A DNA stretch of 60,000 nucleotides, taken from the NCBI GenBank assembly GCA_014529385.2, contig CM043946.1, positions 34,492,558-34,552,557 of the forward strand, written 5' to 3'. A model generated the notes under the pieces. It had not been told where the DNA came from. It ran no database searches and saw nothing but the letters and a program-made list of their open reading frames with translations. Of this stretch, positions 23,720-35,249 are shown in pieces. The translations under genes were made by a program, and so were the position numbers. Position 1 is the stretch's first letter, and each line of letters begins with the position of its first letter. This DNA is from Adiantum capillus-veneris (lineage: Eukaryota; Streptophyta; Polypodiopsida; Polypodiales; Pteridaceae).

Positions 23720-24364
23720 ATGTCATTCAGTCTCCCTCCACTGCAAGACATTACTAACAGGCCAAAACGATATCGATTTAACGCTTATTTGGAGCAAGAG
23801 TATGCTACTGTGAGACTTGGCACATTGAATCCCAATGCTGCAGATTAGCTACAAAGCATTGGGCGCAAGGCAATCAACTTATGGGTTGATGGCCACATTC
23901 ACCCAGGTGATCCAACAACTAATGCACCACTACCCTTTTGTAATGTCACTAAGCTTCTCTATTTTATTGGAGATGGAAGAGGCAAACTATTTGGCTACTG
24001 CTAGAGATTTTATTCAGCTTTTTTCAATGAAAGAGAAGCAAGTAGACATCTCTTGGCTGCCTATTCATCACTACAAGAGAAGTCTGCTAAAGATCTATAG
24101 CAAGTTAGAGAGGAAGCCAACAAGAAGATGAAGCAACTGAACGATGAGATGGCGAATCTCAATGAAAAATTACAGCAACAAAAAAAAGAGCAAGAGCGTC
24201 GACTAGACAATTATGTTCAACTACAACACACTTCACGCAATATGCATCGACGAATCGATCATCTCACACACATTCCCCTCGGCTATAAGCGCAAGAGACA
24301 AGCGATGTCCTTGCTATCCTCAAGTGGTGAAGCTCAAAAGAAACGTGTCCATCAAACTCGGTAA
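23720..24364 (+). pseudogene. Coiled-coil protein, first gene of the H3-like block
   Basis: ATG at 23720 starts MSFSLPPLQDITNRPKRYRF. The same frame runs to TAA at about 24362, giving about 214 codons. TAG codons at 23846, 24002 and 24098 interrupt it, each where Gln reads naturally (for example DL-TAG-QVREEANKK). Residues about 115-170 are a strong coiled coil (MKQLNDEMANLNEKLQQQKK). A basic C-terminus (GYKRKRQAM ... KKRVHQTR) could be a nuclear localisation signal. No known domain is recognised in the N-terminal half. It precedes the transposase-like gene by about 80 bp on the same strand. Confidence 0.6.
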
Positions 24365-24446
24365 GAATACTGATGCAAGATTCTGATTTCCTATATGTTC
24401 TACAGGTTTGTGTAACGGTAATTCAATATGCTAAAACTTGGCTCGA

Positions 24447-26526
24447 ATGATGATGGGCACTGATCCCGATGCTCAGACAACCAGACGTGATCTGCTGTAG
24501 CATATCATCAAGCCAAAGGAGTTCATTGATCTACTAGATGATCCATCCAACACTGGCATTGCTAATGTTTTGTGATAGAAGTATTTCAGTGAGCTAAAGA
24601 ACATTGTGTCGCCTCAAGAGATGATGGAGGTGTGTGACAGCGCATGTATAAGTTTCAAGGTCTATGAAGATTTGTATAAAAGTGTCACACTCGGTCATCG
24701 GACAAAAGGTTTGTTTTGGTTTTTGCCAACGCCTTACAGTGTCAATGTTGCAAAAAAAGTGCGCCAATAATGATGTTTCAAGCTTGTTGGGTGGATTTCA
24801 GTATGCGAAGGATGACATGCCATTAGATGACAACAAATTATTCCGCTATAACGAGTTCAACAATGTGTATGTTGAATTCTTGAAGCTCCAAGAGTCAATG
24901 ATAAGATTTTATGGATTGACACAAGAATAATGTGATGGGAAAGTGATATTTGTTATGAAGCTTGATGAGTGCTAAGTTGTTAAAGGTCAACGGCTAGAAA
25001 GGGTAAGTGTTACATTGATAAGCAGGGCCTTGGTGGGTGTTGATGTGGAGCTAAATGCCAATGAGAAGGGAAACACTTATTAGGTGTTCAGTCAGAGAAA
25101 AATATTTGGTGGCTGGCAGCTTTTCATCTCCCACATGAGACACATGAGACTCTCAAATGGTATTTCAATCACACAACAATCGTTGATGTCATTTGACAAC
25201 AGCAAGAAGGACAGAGATTGCATGTTTCAGATCTTGGAACGTTCCAAGTTGAGTGGCATTTGGTAGGAGACTTGCAAACACTCAAGTGTATGTTAGGGTG
25301 CAAGCAAGGTGCAATGACTCTCTTTCCATGCATTTATTGCTCCCACAGTAAAGTCTCAATGGGAACTGATGGCAAGGGTGCAAAGGCCAACAAGTTGAAA
25401 GGTGGTAAGGGTAAGGGAGGCAAAGTTACAGTCAACTCTGCAAAAGGTGTACCCACTACACAAGTAGTGGGTAAAGCACTACAACAATGGTTTCAAGGTA
25501 TCCTCAGTTGTGACGAGCAAGTACCCCCTAATCGAAACATGGATGATCCAAATTGGGATCTTATTATTTCAATACCACTAATAAATGTCCATGTGTGCAG
25601 CCTTCATGCCTGTCTACAAATTCTTGCAAGTTGCTTATGCTCCATATTAATTACTCTTGGAATATGGAGCATGCAGAAAGAAGAGAAGAGTGTATATGAG
25701 AACTAGAATCTATTCTATCGAGTGTTAGGTCTACATGGGGGTGCAGTTGAGCTATCAAAAGACAAGAAGGCGTCTGGAAGTACACAAGATCGCCCTAATA
25801 AAGTTTATATGGGTGGTAGTAAAGCTATACATTTGCTTTCAAACTATTCAGACTCCCAAAGTCCCAATGAGTTTCAGTTGTGGAAAAAGGTGTGTGCTCA
25901 TTACCACCTACAAAGGTAATGAAGCAGCCCTGGAATTAAGCGTGCTCGTGTGTGGCAGTCTACTGATGATATTTATTGTCTTCTCGAAAAGGCAAAGCTA
26001 ACCGATGATGAGATATCCACCCTAAAGTTTGTAATCAATAGTTTTACAGCACAAATGGTGGATGCTTGGGGGGAGACACACATAGCACATTAGATGGTGT
26101 GTTGAACATTTGATATTTTCAATCAAAATACATCTGTATGCGAAACTAGAGTTTGTTTTTTTTCAGCACATTCTTTTTGCACATAGTGTTTTTTTCCTCA
26201 ACACTTATGGTTCATTAGGCATTTGGAGCAGCCAAGGGATGGAACGCTCACACTATCAAGCAAAAGCACTGTATTTTAAAAATACACGACATGGAGGTGG
26301 AAGAAAAAAGAGAAATGCCCTTCATGAGATGTTCAATCGGTTCTACAGAGTCTTAGCAGGGAGAGAGAGAAAAAAGACAAGAGAACAAAGAAGTTTAAAA
26401 TGTAGAATAGAAAAAGTGGTTAGCTTGAGGCGATCACAATTATATCATGCTTTGAGTGCAAAAGATCAATTCCGATGCTGGTTGGAGACAAGGCGGCGTG
26501 ATGGCAGGCGTTGGGTGAAAATTTGA
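24447..26526 (+). pseudogene. Transposase-like gene of unplaced family
   Basis: ATG at 24447 (MMMGTDPDAQTTRRDLL). The reading passes through HIIKPKEFIDLLDD and KYFSELKNIVSPQEMMEVC, then needs a frame change near 24750. It continues with FLKLQESMIRFYG, GKVIFVMKLDEC and FGGWQLFISHMRHMRL. After a second shift near 25250 come VGDLQTLKCMLGCKQGAMT, FPCIYC, a Lys/Gly-rich linker, then PLINVHVCSLHACLQI. After a likely intron (acceptor near 26218) the last part has GIWSSQGMERSHYQAKALY. An Asp at VMKLDE, the D-L-x-x-L-K / P-C-x-x-C block and the His-rich segment recall RNase H-fold transposases with a zinc insertion. I cannot name the family, and catalytic residues are not certain. Confidence 0.5.
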
Positions 26527-26785
26527 TTTCCTTTTGACACTAACCATTTCTATTGTAAAAATGCATTGTCATGCAAAGTGATTTGTAAAGGCGACAATTA
26601 TTAGTCCCATGGCTCAAGTTTCATCTATTTTGGAGTCTTTTTTTAATTTTTAGTGATTTTATTGAGTTTTTAAAAGTTTAAGTACTATAGAAGTCAAAAC
26701 TCACAACTTAAAGTTCATTTCTTGTTTGCACATTTTAGAAGATCCTCCCAAGCCCAAACGTACACACACTCATATCTTGCACAAC

Positions 26786-27953
26786 ATGGACGATACACAA
26801 GAGCACACCACCACGCACAACGATGAGACCACTGCCACTAACAGCACTGCAAATCCGCAAACTGCACCTCGTACAGAATCCACCGCTTTAAATCCACAGC
26901 CTCAGCCACAAGAACCAGCTCCTAACACCCAACCACTCCCCCAACCTTCAACTACAAAGGATCAATACACCATGCGACAGATTTTTGGTGATCTCCAGCC
27001 ACTACAACATGCAAATTGCACACCTCTACCGGACCTCAAAGCATTTGTAGGTCTTAACCGACCAACACAGGAAACATGACTTGGAGCTCATGCAACAACA
27101 GCAAATGAAGATCAAACAGCGGTAGCAACTGGAGATCAAGCAATGGCAACACCTGAAGCTCAAGCAACCGTAACTATGCCACGGAAATTCCCTCCGCGAG
27201 TCAAACAAAGGGTGATCAAAGTAATACCCGGTGATCTTGTTTCAATAGCCAAGAGGAGGAAGAGAATGAGAGAGTTAGAAAAGAAAGAGGTAGCAGATAG
27301 AAAAGCACAGAAATTGCATGAAGAACAAAGAAAAGCAGAGAGAGCAGGAAGAATGGCAGAGAGCCAAGGCTGAGAGAGCCCACTTGGCTAATTTACAAGC
27401 ACGACCAGAGTCCAAGAAGAGAGCGGAAGAGGACAAGGCTCAGGCCGCCCAACAAGCAAAGGCTGGGAGCTCCAGACCATCAAAAATTCTTTAGAGAGCA
27501 AAATAATGTGCGAAAAAGAAAAAGGATAAGCTCACACCTGAAGAGCAACAAGCCCAACAAGAGAGGAGGAAGAAGTATAAAAATGACCCTCCTCAATGGG
27601 CCAAACAAGCAGCTCCTCCACCACCGCCAACAGCGCAGAAGAAAAGGTGATGGAAGCCTCGAACAATTTCTCTACGTGAGATCCACAAATATCAAAAGAG
27701 CACGGAGCCAATAATACCAAAGGCAGCTTTTTCTCGGGTGGTAAGAGAAATAATGGATGAATATTCAGATTCAGTTATACGTATCCAGTGTGCGGCTCTT
27801 TTGGCTTTAGAGAATGCCGCCGATGACATTTTGGTGCAGTTGTTCCAAGATGGTGTATCTTGTATGGTGCATGAAAAGCGAGTTACATTAAAAAATACAG
27901 ATCTAGCTCTAGCGCTCAATCTAAAGAATGAAGGGTGTGTCCATAAGAATTAG
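26786..27953 (+). pseudogene. Basic protein with C-terminal histone H3-like fold
   Basis: ATG at 26786 (MDDTQEHTTTHNDET). The N-terminal part is Thr/Gln/Pro-rich. A long Lys/Arg/Glu/Gln-rich region follows, with KRRKRMRELEKKE and LTPEEQQAQQERRKK. The last about 97 residues (27651 onward) match histone H3: alphaN LREIHKYQKSTEPII, alpha1 FSRVVREIMDEY, alpha2 ALLALENAADDILVQLFQD, a Cys in the H3 position (VSCMVHE) and loop 2 KRVTL. Loop 1 seems one residue longer than in canonical H3, a CENP-A-like trait. No ARTKQ tail is present. Breaks: TGA 27077, frameshift near 27360, TAG 27492, TAA 27504 and TGA 27648; the histone fold itself is uninterrupted. Ends at TAG 27951-27953. Confidence 0.75.
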
Positions 27954-28099
27954 TTTTCCCATGTAACCTCTGTTTATCAAATTTGTAATCTTTCGATATA
28001 ATATAAATGACTCGATTTTCTCTCGTTCGGTGTAACTCTAATAGTTAATTGTGTACTTTCTATTGTTGAAGTATTTGGATTAATCAAGTAGCTAGATTG

Positions 28100-28491
28100 C
28101 ACCTCCTCGACCATCCAAGCACCCGTCTGACGTGGGATGCCTACCGGTGAATATTTTGTGAAACGGAGCCGTTTCGGGTGCGTACGGAGGCCGTGGGACG
28201 ACCAAAAGCCACGGTGATGACCATCGACCCGGAACGGGCCACAAAAATATCTTGTGTGTCGTGCCACACAAATACCCTGTGTGCCACGACACGGATGGGG
28301 CAGGTCAAAATTGCCCCATCCGCGCCGTGTCGCACAGGGTATTTTTGTGGCCGGTTCCGAGTCGTTCATCATCGCCGTGGCTTTTGGTTGTCCCACGGCC
28401 TCCGTACGCACCCGAAATGGCTGTGTTTCACAAAATATTCACCGATAAGCGTCCCACGTCAGACGGGTGCTTGGATGGTCGAGGAGATGTG
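28100..28491. repeat. Near-palindromic inverted repeat of about 390 bp
   Basis: The left arm (about 28100-28300) and right arm (about 28305-28491) are reverse complements over nearly their whole length. Outer ends are CCTCCTCGACCATCCAAGCA and its complement; the inner boundary is around GGGGCAGGTCAAAATTGCCCC. The left arm carries about 25-30 extra bases near 28240-28275 and scattered substitutions. A foldback/MITE-like element or a long hairpin RNA source is possible. No clear target duplication is seen at the ends. Confidence 0.92.
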
Positions 28492-28607
28492 AACGCGTCG
28501 AAGAAAAAGATTTATTGGCCAATATGTGCAATAGAAAAAAAAAGTACATGAAGTGACAAACAAAATACAAAAAGAAAAAGTTATTGTATATTGCTTTGGA
28601 TATTACA

Positions 28608-30117
28608 TCATGGCTGGTTGGTTTTCTTGTAAATTACATCTTTTGATATAGGACGAACGATCGACTTGACACCAAAAGTTTTGACAATCTCCTCTGGGTT
28701 TGTCACCCCTTGACCTAGGCTTAAGGCACAGTGGGAGAGGACTGACTCAGGGTGCTTTCCTGTAAAAGCATACAATGTGGCCTCTCGATCCACCAAGATG
28801 CACTCACGAGCATTAAGGGTAAGGGAATATTCAGCAAGGATGGCACTTAATGCCTTGCACTTGAGCAACTCCGCAGAACCATGCTTGGATAAATCTATGT
28901 GTGCAACTCGAAGAATGGATGGCCCCACATGGCCAAGGTAGTTCCATAGAGAGCTATCTCTACCCATAGGATTGTTGCGTGAACCTCCACTATGCATTGA
29001 AAACTTATCAACATGGTATGCGGGCTGCAAAAAATTTTAAACAACTTCAACACTTTCTATAGGAAACAATTTACTCTCAATAAAGATAAAAAGTGGATAC
29101 CTCAGTTTCCTCATCCATCTCTTCAATATTTTTCCTTGTAAGGTCGATGCTAGAGCGATCTTCTCCACCCATAATGGTCAGCGGTTTGTGTGGAAGAAAA
29201 GTGATTTTTGGGATGCTTTCATAAAATGAGGCACACGATTTGATTTCCATAAGTGTATTTGCCACAGTTTGTACCAAATTCTGTTCGGTTTCACTAGGGA
29301 GGAATGAGAGGCTTGGTGGCAGACCTTGGTCTTCAAAGTCAATTTGAAAGTTGACCTTCTCTTGCCTTCCACTGGGATCTTTCATGCCCGCATAGATAGC
29401 GAGCACTGAGAGCGACTCATCTTCTTTGAGTCCTAGTGTCTTTGTATTGTTGTCAAGGAACAAGAAGTGACGACCATCCACCACCACTGCATGCAAAGTG
29501 AGAATTTGGAGGTCAGTAGCTTCTTCCAACACCTCGTCTCCCTTTATCATCCCGTCTTCCTCCTTAGTGGAGCTGGGATCTTGCAAGAGGACAAGTGCCA
29601 TAGATGCTTCAGCATGCTCATCAACCTCTTCAATAAATTCATTTGATTCCTCCACAATGGTTATAGGAAGTTTCTGGTCAGCCTTTTGCCTTTGATTTTC
29701 CCTTCTCTATGCCCTCAAGCACAAGCAATACCAGAACCATGTGCCAAGAGATGAATTGGGTGCCTATGGACCCCATGCCCAAGTCTATGAGGTCATCCTC
29801 ATCCTCTGTCCTATAGTCCCACTCAGTAAGCCCTTTTATAAACCTCAACAAGTGATAGCAAAAGTCTTTGTGAGCCGCATAGAGGTGTTTGAGGAAATCC
29901 ACTGGCAACCACGTCATGTTGGATCCCTCGAAGACTATTCCATATTCTTCCAGGTGCTCCATATGTAGTCAAGAAAGCTCTAGAATCCTTCTACATCAAG
30001 GTTAATAGTGGTGTGCATGTCGATCGTCCCCTCAAACACACTGACTAGTTCATGTGCGTGATCTGCAAGTCCTATCTTCTGTAATTGTGTGAGAAGTGCA
30101 TCAGAAGATTTTTCCAT
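28608..30117 (-). pseudogene. Multi-exon gene of unknown function, convergent to the H3-like gene
   Basis: ATG at 30117 (MEKSSDALLTQLQKIGLADH). The frame passes a TAG after VEGF, then shifts near 29965 into LEEYGIVFEGSNMTWLPVDF and IKGLTEWDYRTEDEDDLIDLG. Another shift near 29680 leads to a long acidic exon (29100-29670: EESNEFIEEVDEHAEAS, LHAVVVDGRHFLFLDNN). An intron runs from about 29103 (GTATCC) to the acceptor TTTTTTGCAG at about 29026. The last exon carries KFSMHSGGSRNNPMGRDSS and SLWNYLGHVGPSILRVAHID and ends with TGA at 28608. About 470 residues; no domain recognised. It lies tail to tail with the H3-like gene, the inverted repeat between. Confidence 0.55.
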
Positions 30118-30665
30118 AGGTCTGTTCACGAAGAAGATGGGAAGAGAGCTAAAATCTTGTGTTTTTTGAATGTGAGAAATGAAGTTTAAAACCTACAAAG
30201 TGATTTTTATACTCAAAGTTACTTTTTTAAAGCACTTAAAATTAACATCAAATTAACTCAAAACTATAATTATAAACAAAATCACGTGACAAGCATTGAA
30301 AGACACCAACATTGAAAGTCTTCACACTCGAAACTAAAAAACTTGCATATTTCAAACTTAACCTTGAAAAAATTAGAAAATGAGATAGAGATTCAAAATG
30401 CCATATGTATTAATGGGAGATTCGAGTCCTTGTTCATCGAGATGTCATGCATTGCATTATTGTGGAGGCATATTTGTAGATCAATTGATTCTCTAGGAGC
30501 AACATCAGAGTCTAGTGCCTCCCATTCTCCCTTTGTCAGCTTCCATCTTCTGTAGGAAAAGACAATTGACAAGCTCTGCTTTGCAATATGGTATCTTCAC
30601 ACCACATTCTCAGCAACTACAGAGCACTTGATTGTATCTCCCTGGTGGTTGACCACCTTAGTCTG
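30118..30665. other. Spacer between the two minus-strand genes
   Basis: AT-rich, no coding frame of note. Probably the promoter region of the gene starting at 30117. Confidence 0.4.
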
Positions 30666-31485
30666 CTATCCAACTACAAGGAAACTGTTGATCACACTTT
30701 CCCCTTTGCAACTCCACATTATTGGTGTCCTGTGAACACTCTGCAGTTGAAAGATAAACACGAACACATGAAGGGACATAAACCAAGTTAGGGTAGCTTT
30801 ATGGGAACCATAGGTGCACTTCATTGCTGAATACACATCCGCCACGATTCTCCTTTTGGTTGCTGTGATCAAGGCACTATCAGGCTTATGCCATTCCATA
30901 CTCTGTGAGGTTGGTGGATGAACTGGAGAAAGATTACCATACCCAGTTTTCCTAGGTGTTACATAAGTATGGTTATAAAAAAAAATGTCACGTGAGACAA
31001 GCTCCACGGATGGACAACTAGCATAGAGCAGCTTGCCAAGGTCAATGTGGATGGCCTCAAAAGTTCCTGTGAAGATTCTATTGGCTCCCACTCTACAAAA
31101 TCAGATGGGAATACATCTGCAAACATGAACAAGCAATGAAAGCCTTATAGACATCAAAGTAATATATACAACACAAATACAAAATTTACAATCTAAAAAA
31201 TTGACAGAGGAGTGAAATTACAATTTGCAGGAAACCTCAATGGAGCCATTGTTGTCTCTAGCTTCAGTTGTGAAGCAGCATACACATGTTGCACCTTTGC
31301 AAGATGCTTGCCATCATGGGTTTTCTTGAACTCCATGATCCTTCCCTTCCAATGGTGTGCTCGAGAAGCCATGTGTCTCCTTGAGACCTTGTGTGCACCT
31401 CTTGAGCTAGGCTGCATTGTCATCCACATCAATCGTTTGAACTCCATCGTCACCCAACATCCACTGTCGTCTTATACATTACTAC
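30666..31485 (-). pseudogene. Truncated gene, two or more exons, possibly BAH-like
   Basis: The exon at 31193-31453 reads RAHHWKGRIMEFKKTHDGKH followed by VQHVYAASQL. The next block, after an acceptor near 31112, reads DVFPSDFVEWEPIESSQ. It then shifts one frame to GTFEAIHIDLGKLLYASCP, VELVSRDIFFYNHTYV and PRKTGYGNLSPVHPPTSQ, open to about 30670. The order of a W-x-G-R-I strand, an x-V-x-x-x-Y strand and E-L-x-S-x-D-x-F recalls a BAH chromatin-reader domain. That is a weak, by-eye resemblance. The 5' end is cut by the gypsy LTR starting at 31486. Confidence 0.4.
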
Positions 31486-32600
31486 TGACGGGAGCAAAGT
31501 GCGACACGGACCCCGACGACCTCTAAAACGCCAGGCGTCGATGCACGTCGCGAGCCGATCACAGTGAAGCAAACAAGGGGCACCACCAAGCTTTGAGCGG
31601 CTAGGACGTAGACAACGGTGATTTGAGATATCACAAACTTACACACACACACACACACACACAGAGGTAGAGAGAGAGGTGATGAAAACCCTCGGGGGTG
31701 TGAGAGAGAATTATTCTCTTGCCATACTTACAGCAACCTTCTTTCCGGCGAGGTGGCACATCATGGTGATAGAGAGATAGAGGGAGAGATAGTGAACCTA
31801 CTTGGTGCGTTCTCTGGAGATGACTCATTGACATGAAAACTTGCTAACATGAGTGTGTGTGCATCGATCGTTGGAGTTGAGATGTGGACATAGATTCCTT
31901 TACATAGTACAATTCCCAAATCAAATCACTACGCTAAGTCCCCTCTCTTGTGATGCAAATGTTGCCAATCCTCCCACCAAAAATACTACCAAGTGCTGAC
32001 CTCTGATGAACATGCCCCTCCGATAGTGACCTCTTAGTGCCTTTTTATAGGTGTTCGTTGCTTTAGATTAGGATAATATGGTGTGATTAGGGTAATTTAA
32101 TCAGGGGAGACAAAGCAAGATGGTGGGCCCTGAGTGGTTGACCCTTGCTTTGTCTTGGGAAATATTATAAGGGAAACCTCTAGGTGGGCCTTTGTGACCA
32201 TCACCTAGAGAGATGAGAATTTACAAGTTTGGGATTTTTACAAGATTTGGTTGTAAACTGGGAAAAATGATGATAACCTACGATTTTACTGAAGAGGGCG
32301 TCGTGGACGTGATGCCGTTGAATGGTAGACTTGCTGGTGCGTCGGTGTAGCGTGTTCATCACTTTCGGGGTCGGTCGGGGCATGCCTTTGGCGCCTTTGC
32401 TTGTTTTGGTGTCAAGGTCGCGAGATTTAGGTCGTCTTCCTTCTTATCGATAACCTCGATGTCGTTGAGTCCTTCATTTTTTTTTGTATTTTATTGGTGC
32501 GTGCATATATGTATGCGTGTGTATGTATGGGTGGGTGAGCGTAAGTGTGTGTATATATATGTGTCGGCCAATGTGCGTGGGAACGAGGGGGGGGATATAT

Positions 32601-32653
<53 letters not shown>

Positions 32654-32727
32654 TTGATTTTTTGTGGTTTATTGTTGCAAGGAACGCGACGCAGAGCGTG
32701 AGTGAGAGAGGGAGAGTGTGTTGAGGT

Positions 32728-32783
<56 letters not shown>

Positions 32784-33230
32784 TAACCTGCGCCCCCACA
32801 GGCTGCTCACGGCGAGCGCGACAGAGAAGGGGGTGAGAGGAAGCGGGCCAGCATGGGCCAAGGGGGAGGGTAAGGGTGGTGTGTGTGTGTGGGGTGTGGG
32901 TGAGATGGGATGTGTGCGGTTCTACTTCGTCCGCAGGGGCTGGCTCGACACAGGCGGGAGAGCGCGCGCGAGGCGGGGTGAGGGAGCCCTGTTCGATAGA
33001 GAGCGAGAAGAGGGGGGGGGGTATGGTCAACGAATGGGGAAAGGGGGGGGGAATTATGGTTGTAGAGAGAGAGAGTATATCTTTATGGCAGGTTCCCACC
33101 GTGGAAGAGAGTGAGAGAGAGTGTGTGAGTGAGGGGGGGTGGGATAGGATAGGGAAAGAGTGGCTATGTGGAGGGGAGTGGATTTAGAGAGAGAGAGAGG
33201 GAGAGATTCTCTCCTTTTGTCTACGGGACT

Positions 33231-33281
<51 letters not shown>

Positions 33282-33429
33282 AATGGGGGGGGGGGGGGGG
33301 GGTTGTTCGCCAGAGTTGGGAAGAAAACAGGGGGGGCATAGAGAGGAGAGTGAGGCCGAAGGGGGTGTGGACGAGAGGGGAGATGGGGGGGTATAGTATG
33401 ACGGCCTGCTAGGGTTGGGATGTGGATGA

Positions 33430-33460
<31 letters not shown>

Positions 33461-33801
33461 ATAAAAGAGAGAGAGAGAATATACAAAATGTGTGGCCGCC
33501 CGCCAGAGGGGTGTGAAAGTGGCATCCCGTCTAATGCGCTGACCAGGTGATGCAGCGGCAGAGTAAGTGAGAGTGAGAGAATTGGCGGAGCCGAGTAGTA
33601 GGAGAGAGAGAGAGAGGCTCTGTCTTCTGGTGATAATGGAGAGGTGTGGCTAAATTGGTGGCGCCCCGCTAGTGGTTAAGCCTAAAGGGTGGTGAATGGT
33701 TAAGAACATTCCCTTTTTTGTTTGTTTTTTTTCCTTTGGTAATATGATCTCCCCTCTTGGGGTATGGTTCTAGCGGTCGCGGTTTCAAAACCCGGCCGTC
33801 A
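31486..33801 (-). repeat. Gypsy 3' LTR (left)
   Basis: About 2316 bp, collinear with 40429-45722 once the nested insertion is removed. It holds (TA)n 32604-32648, (TG)n 32729-32780, (CT)n 33232-33278, and G-runs near 33020-33050 and 33285-33302. Confidence 0.9.
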
Positions 33802-33815
33802 TTAGCCCTCCCATG
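33802..33815 (-). other. Polypurine tract of the gypsy element
   Basis: Minus strand ATGGGAGGGCTAA directly before the LTR start. Confidence 0.6.
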
Positions 33816-33828
33816 TGGCTAGAGGCAT

Positions 33829-35140
33829 TCATGCTTCTAGTCCTACCTCTGAATCTTTAATTGTGGACTTGGAGGGTTCTCCCTCTTCTGGAATATCTAG
33901 CATGAACTCTAGATCAAACCTAAGGAAATACCTTTTTAGCCTCCATCCATTGACTCTAGTCTTGTGAATTATCCCATCTTCTTCCATCAGCTTATAGCTG
34001 CCGTTGTCATAGCACCTTTTGACAATGAATGGTCCATCCCATCGGGGTTGAAATTTCTTGTCCTTCCTGGTTTCAAATCTGTCGTCGTATCTCAACACTA
34101 ACCTGCCTTTTTCCAGGTCCTTTTCCTTAAGCCCTTGATTGAAGGTGAGCCGGCGTTGCTTTGCTTGTGTTGCATACTGATTGATTGCTTCTTCCCTATC
34201 TAGTTGGAGCCTTTCTAGACCCAGGATATGGCTGTGGAGATTCACAATTGGGCACTATATTTGGCTAGCCATGACTCGTAAGCTAGGTATCTGTACCTCA
34301 ATGGGTAGAATTGCCTTCTTTCTGTAAACTAGATGGAAAGGGATGAAACCTAATGATGTTCGGAACGTCGTTCGGTAGGCCCATAGAGTGGCCATGATAT
34401 GTTTATCCCAATCTCCTGTGTGGTTGTTCACCTGCTTTGTGATGATTTTGCATATCATTGCATTTACATTTTCTACTAAGCCATTACACTGTGGATAGTA
34501 TGGTGTGGAATGTCGGGGTGTGATGCCTAACTTCTTCATCAATTTTCCCACCAGATCGCCTCTGAAACCTGGTCCCCTATTTGATATTATCCCAAGAGAA
34601 GTGCCAAAACGGCAACAGATGTGCTCAAATATGAACTTTTCTACCTCTTGGTCTGTAATGCAGGTGGTGGTTGCTTCTTCTGCCCATCAAGTCATGTAGT
34701 CTACACTAGCTAGAATGTACAATTTTCCCAATTGGGCCCTTGGTAGAGGACCAATTGCATTTATCCCCCACTTCTCAAATGGACCATATGAGATGATAGG
34801 AGTCTGTGGCTCATAGGTTAGTGTGCGATCACTAGCCACTTGACAGGCCTTGCATGTTTTACACCAATGATATACATCCCTGTTTAGACTAGGCCAAGAG
34901 TATCCTGCCTGTAGAATCTTCCTACTGGTGATATCTAAAGCAAAATGAACGCCGCAGACACCATAATGGAAACTTGAAATTACCTATGTGATCTCACTGG
35001 AGGTTGGCACTCGCCTGAGAATATGATCCTTGCCCTTACAATACAAGTGGTCGTTTACAAGGCGGTATCTTGTAACCTTCCTTACTAGCCACTATTTTTG
35101 GCCTTTAGTGTACCCTTCTGGACATTCTCCTGTATCTAGA
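33829..35140 (-). pseudogene. int: Gypsy integrase
   Basis: Reading from high to low coordinates: a zinc-binding segment (VYHWCKTCKACQ), the core with FEKWGINAIGPLP and VDYMT followed by TGA and WAEEAT, then STPYYPQCNGLVENVNAM with the catalytic Glu. The C-terminal segment has RWDGPFIVKRCYDNGSYKL and ends with TGA at 33829. TAG after EIT (about 34985) and after ASQI (34255) also break the frame. It joins element cDNA to the target DNA; this copy is broken. The frame spans two long open pieces, 34255-34551 and 33829-34245. Confidence 0.85.
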
Positions 35141-35249
35141 AAGCTAATGATATCAAGCAAGCATCACTACCTTGAAAGAGGGGTAGTTTTAGTTTGATTG
35201 CTCCTACGAGAACGTCTTGTATTCTTTCCTTGGCTAGAGCATCTGCCTC

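Noticed and set aside
28178-28551. Open frames on both strands in the inverted repeat
   Set aside because: They mirror each other because the sequence is a palindrome; no codon constraint is visible.
32427-33114. His/Thr-, Tyr/Ile- and Val/Cys-rich frames
   Set aside because: They follow the TG, TA and G-run repeats of the left LTR and have no counterpart as a gene.
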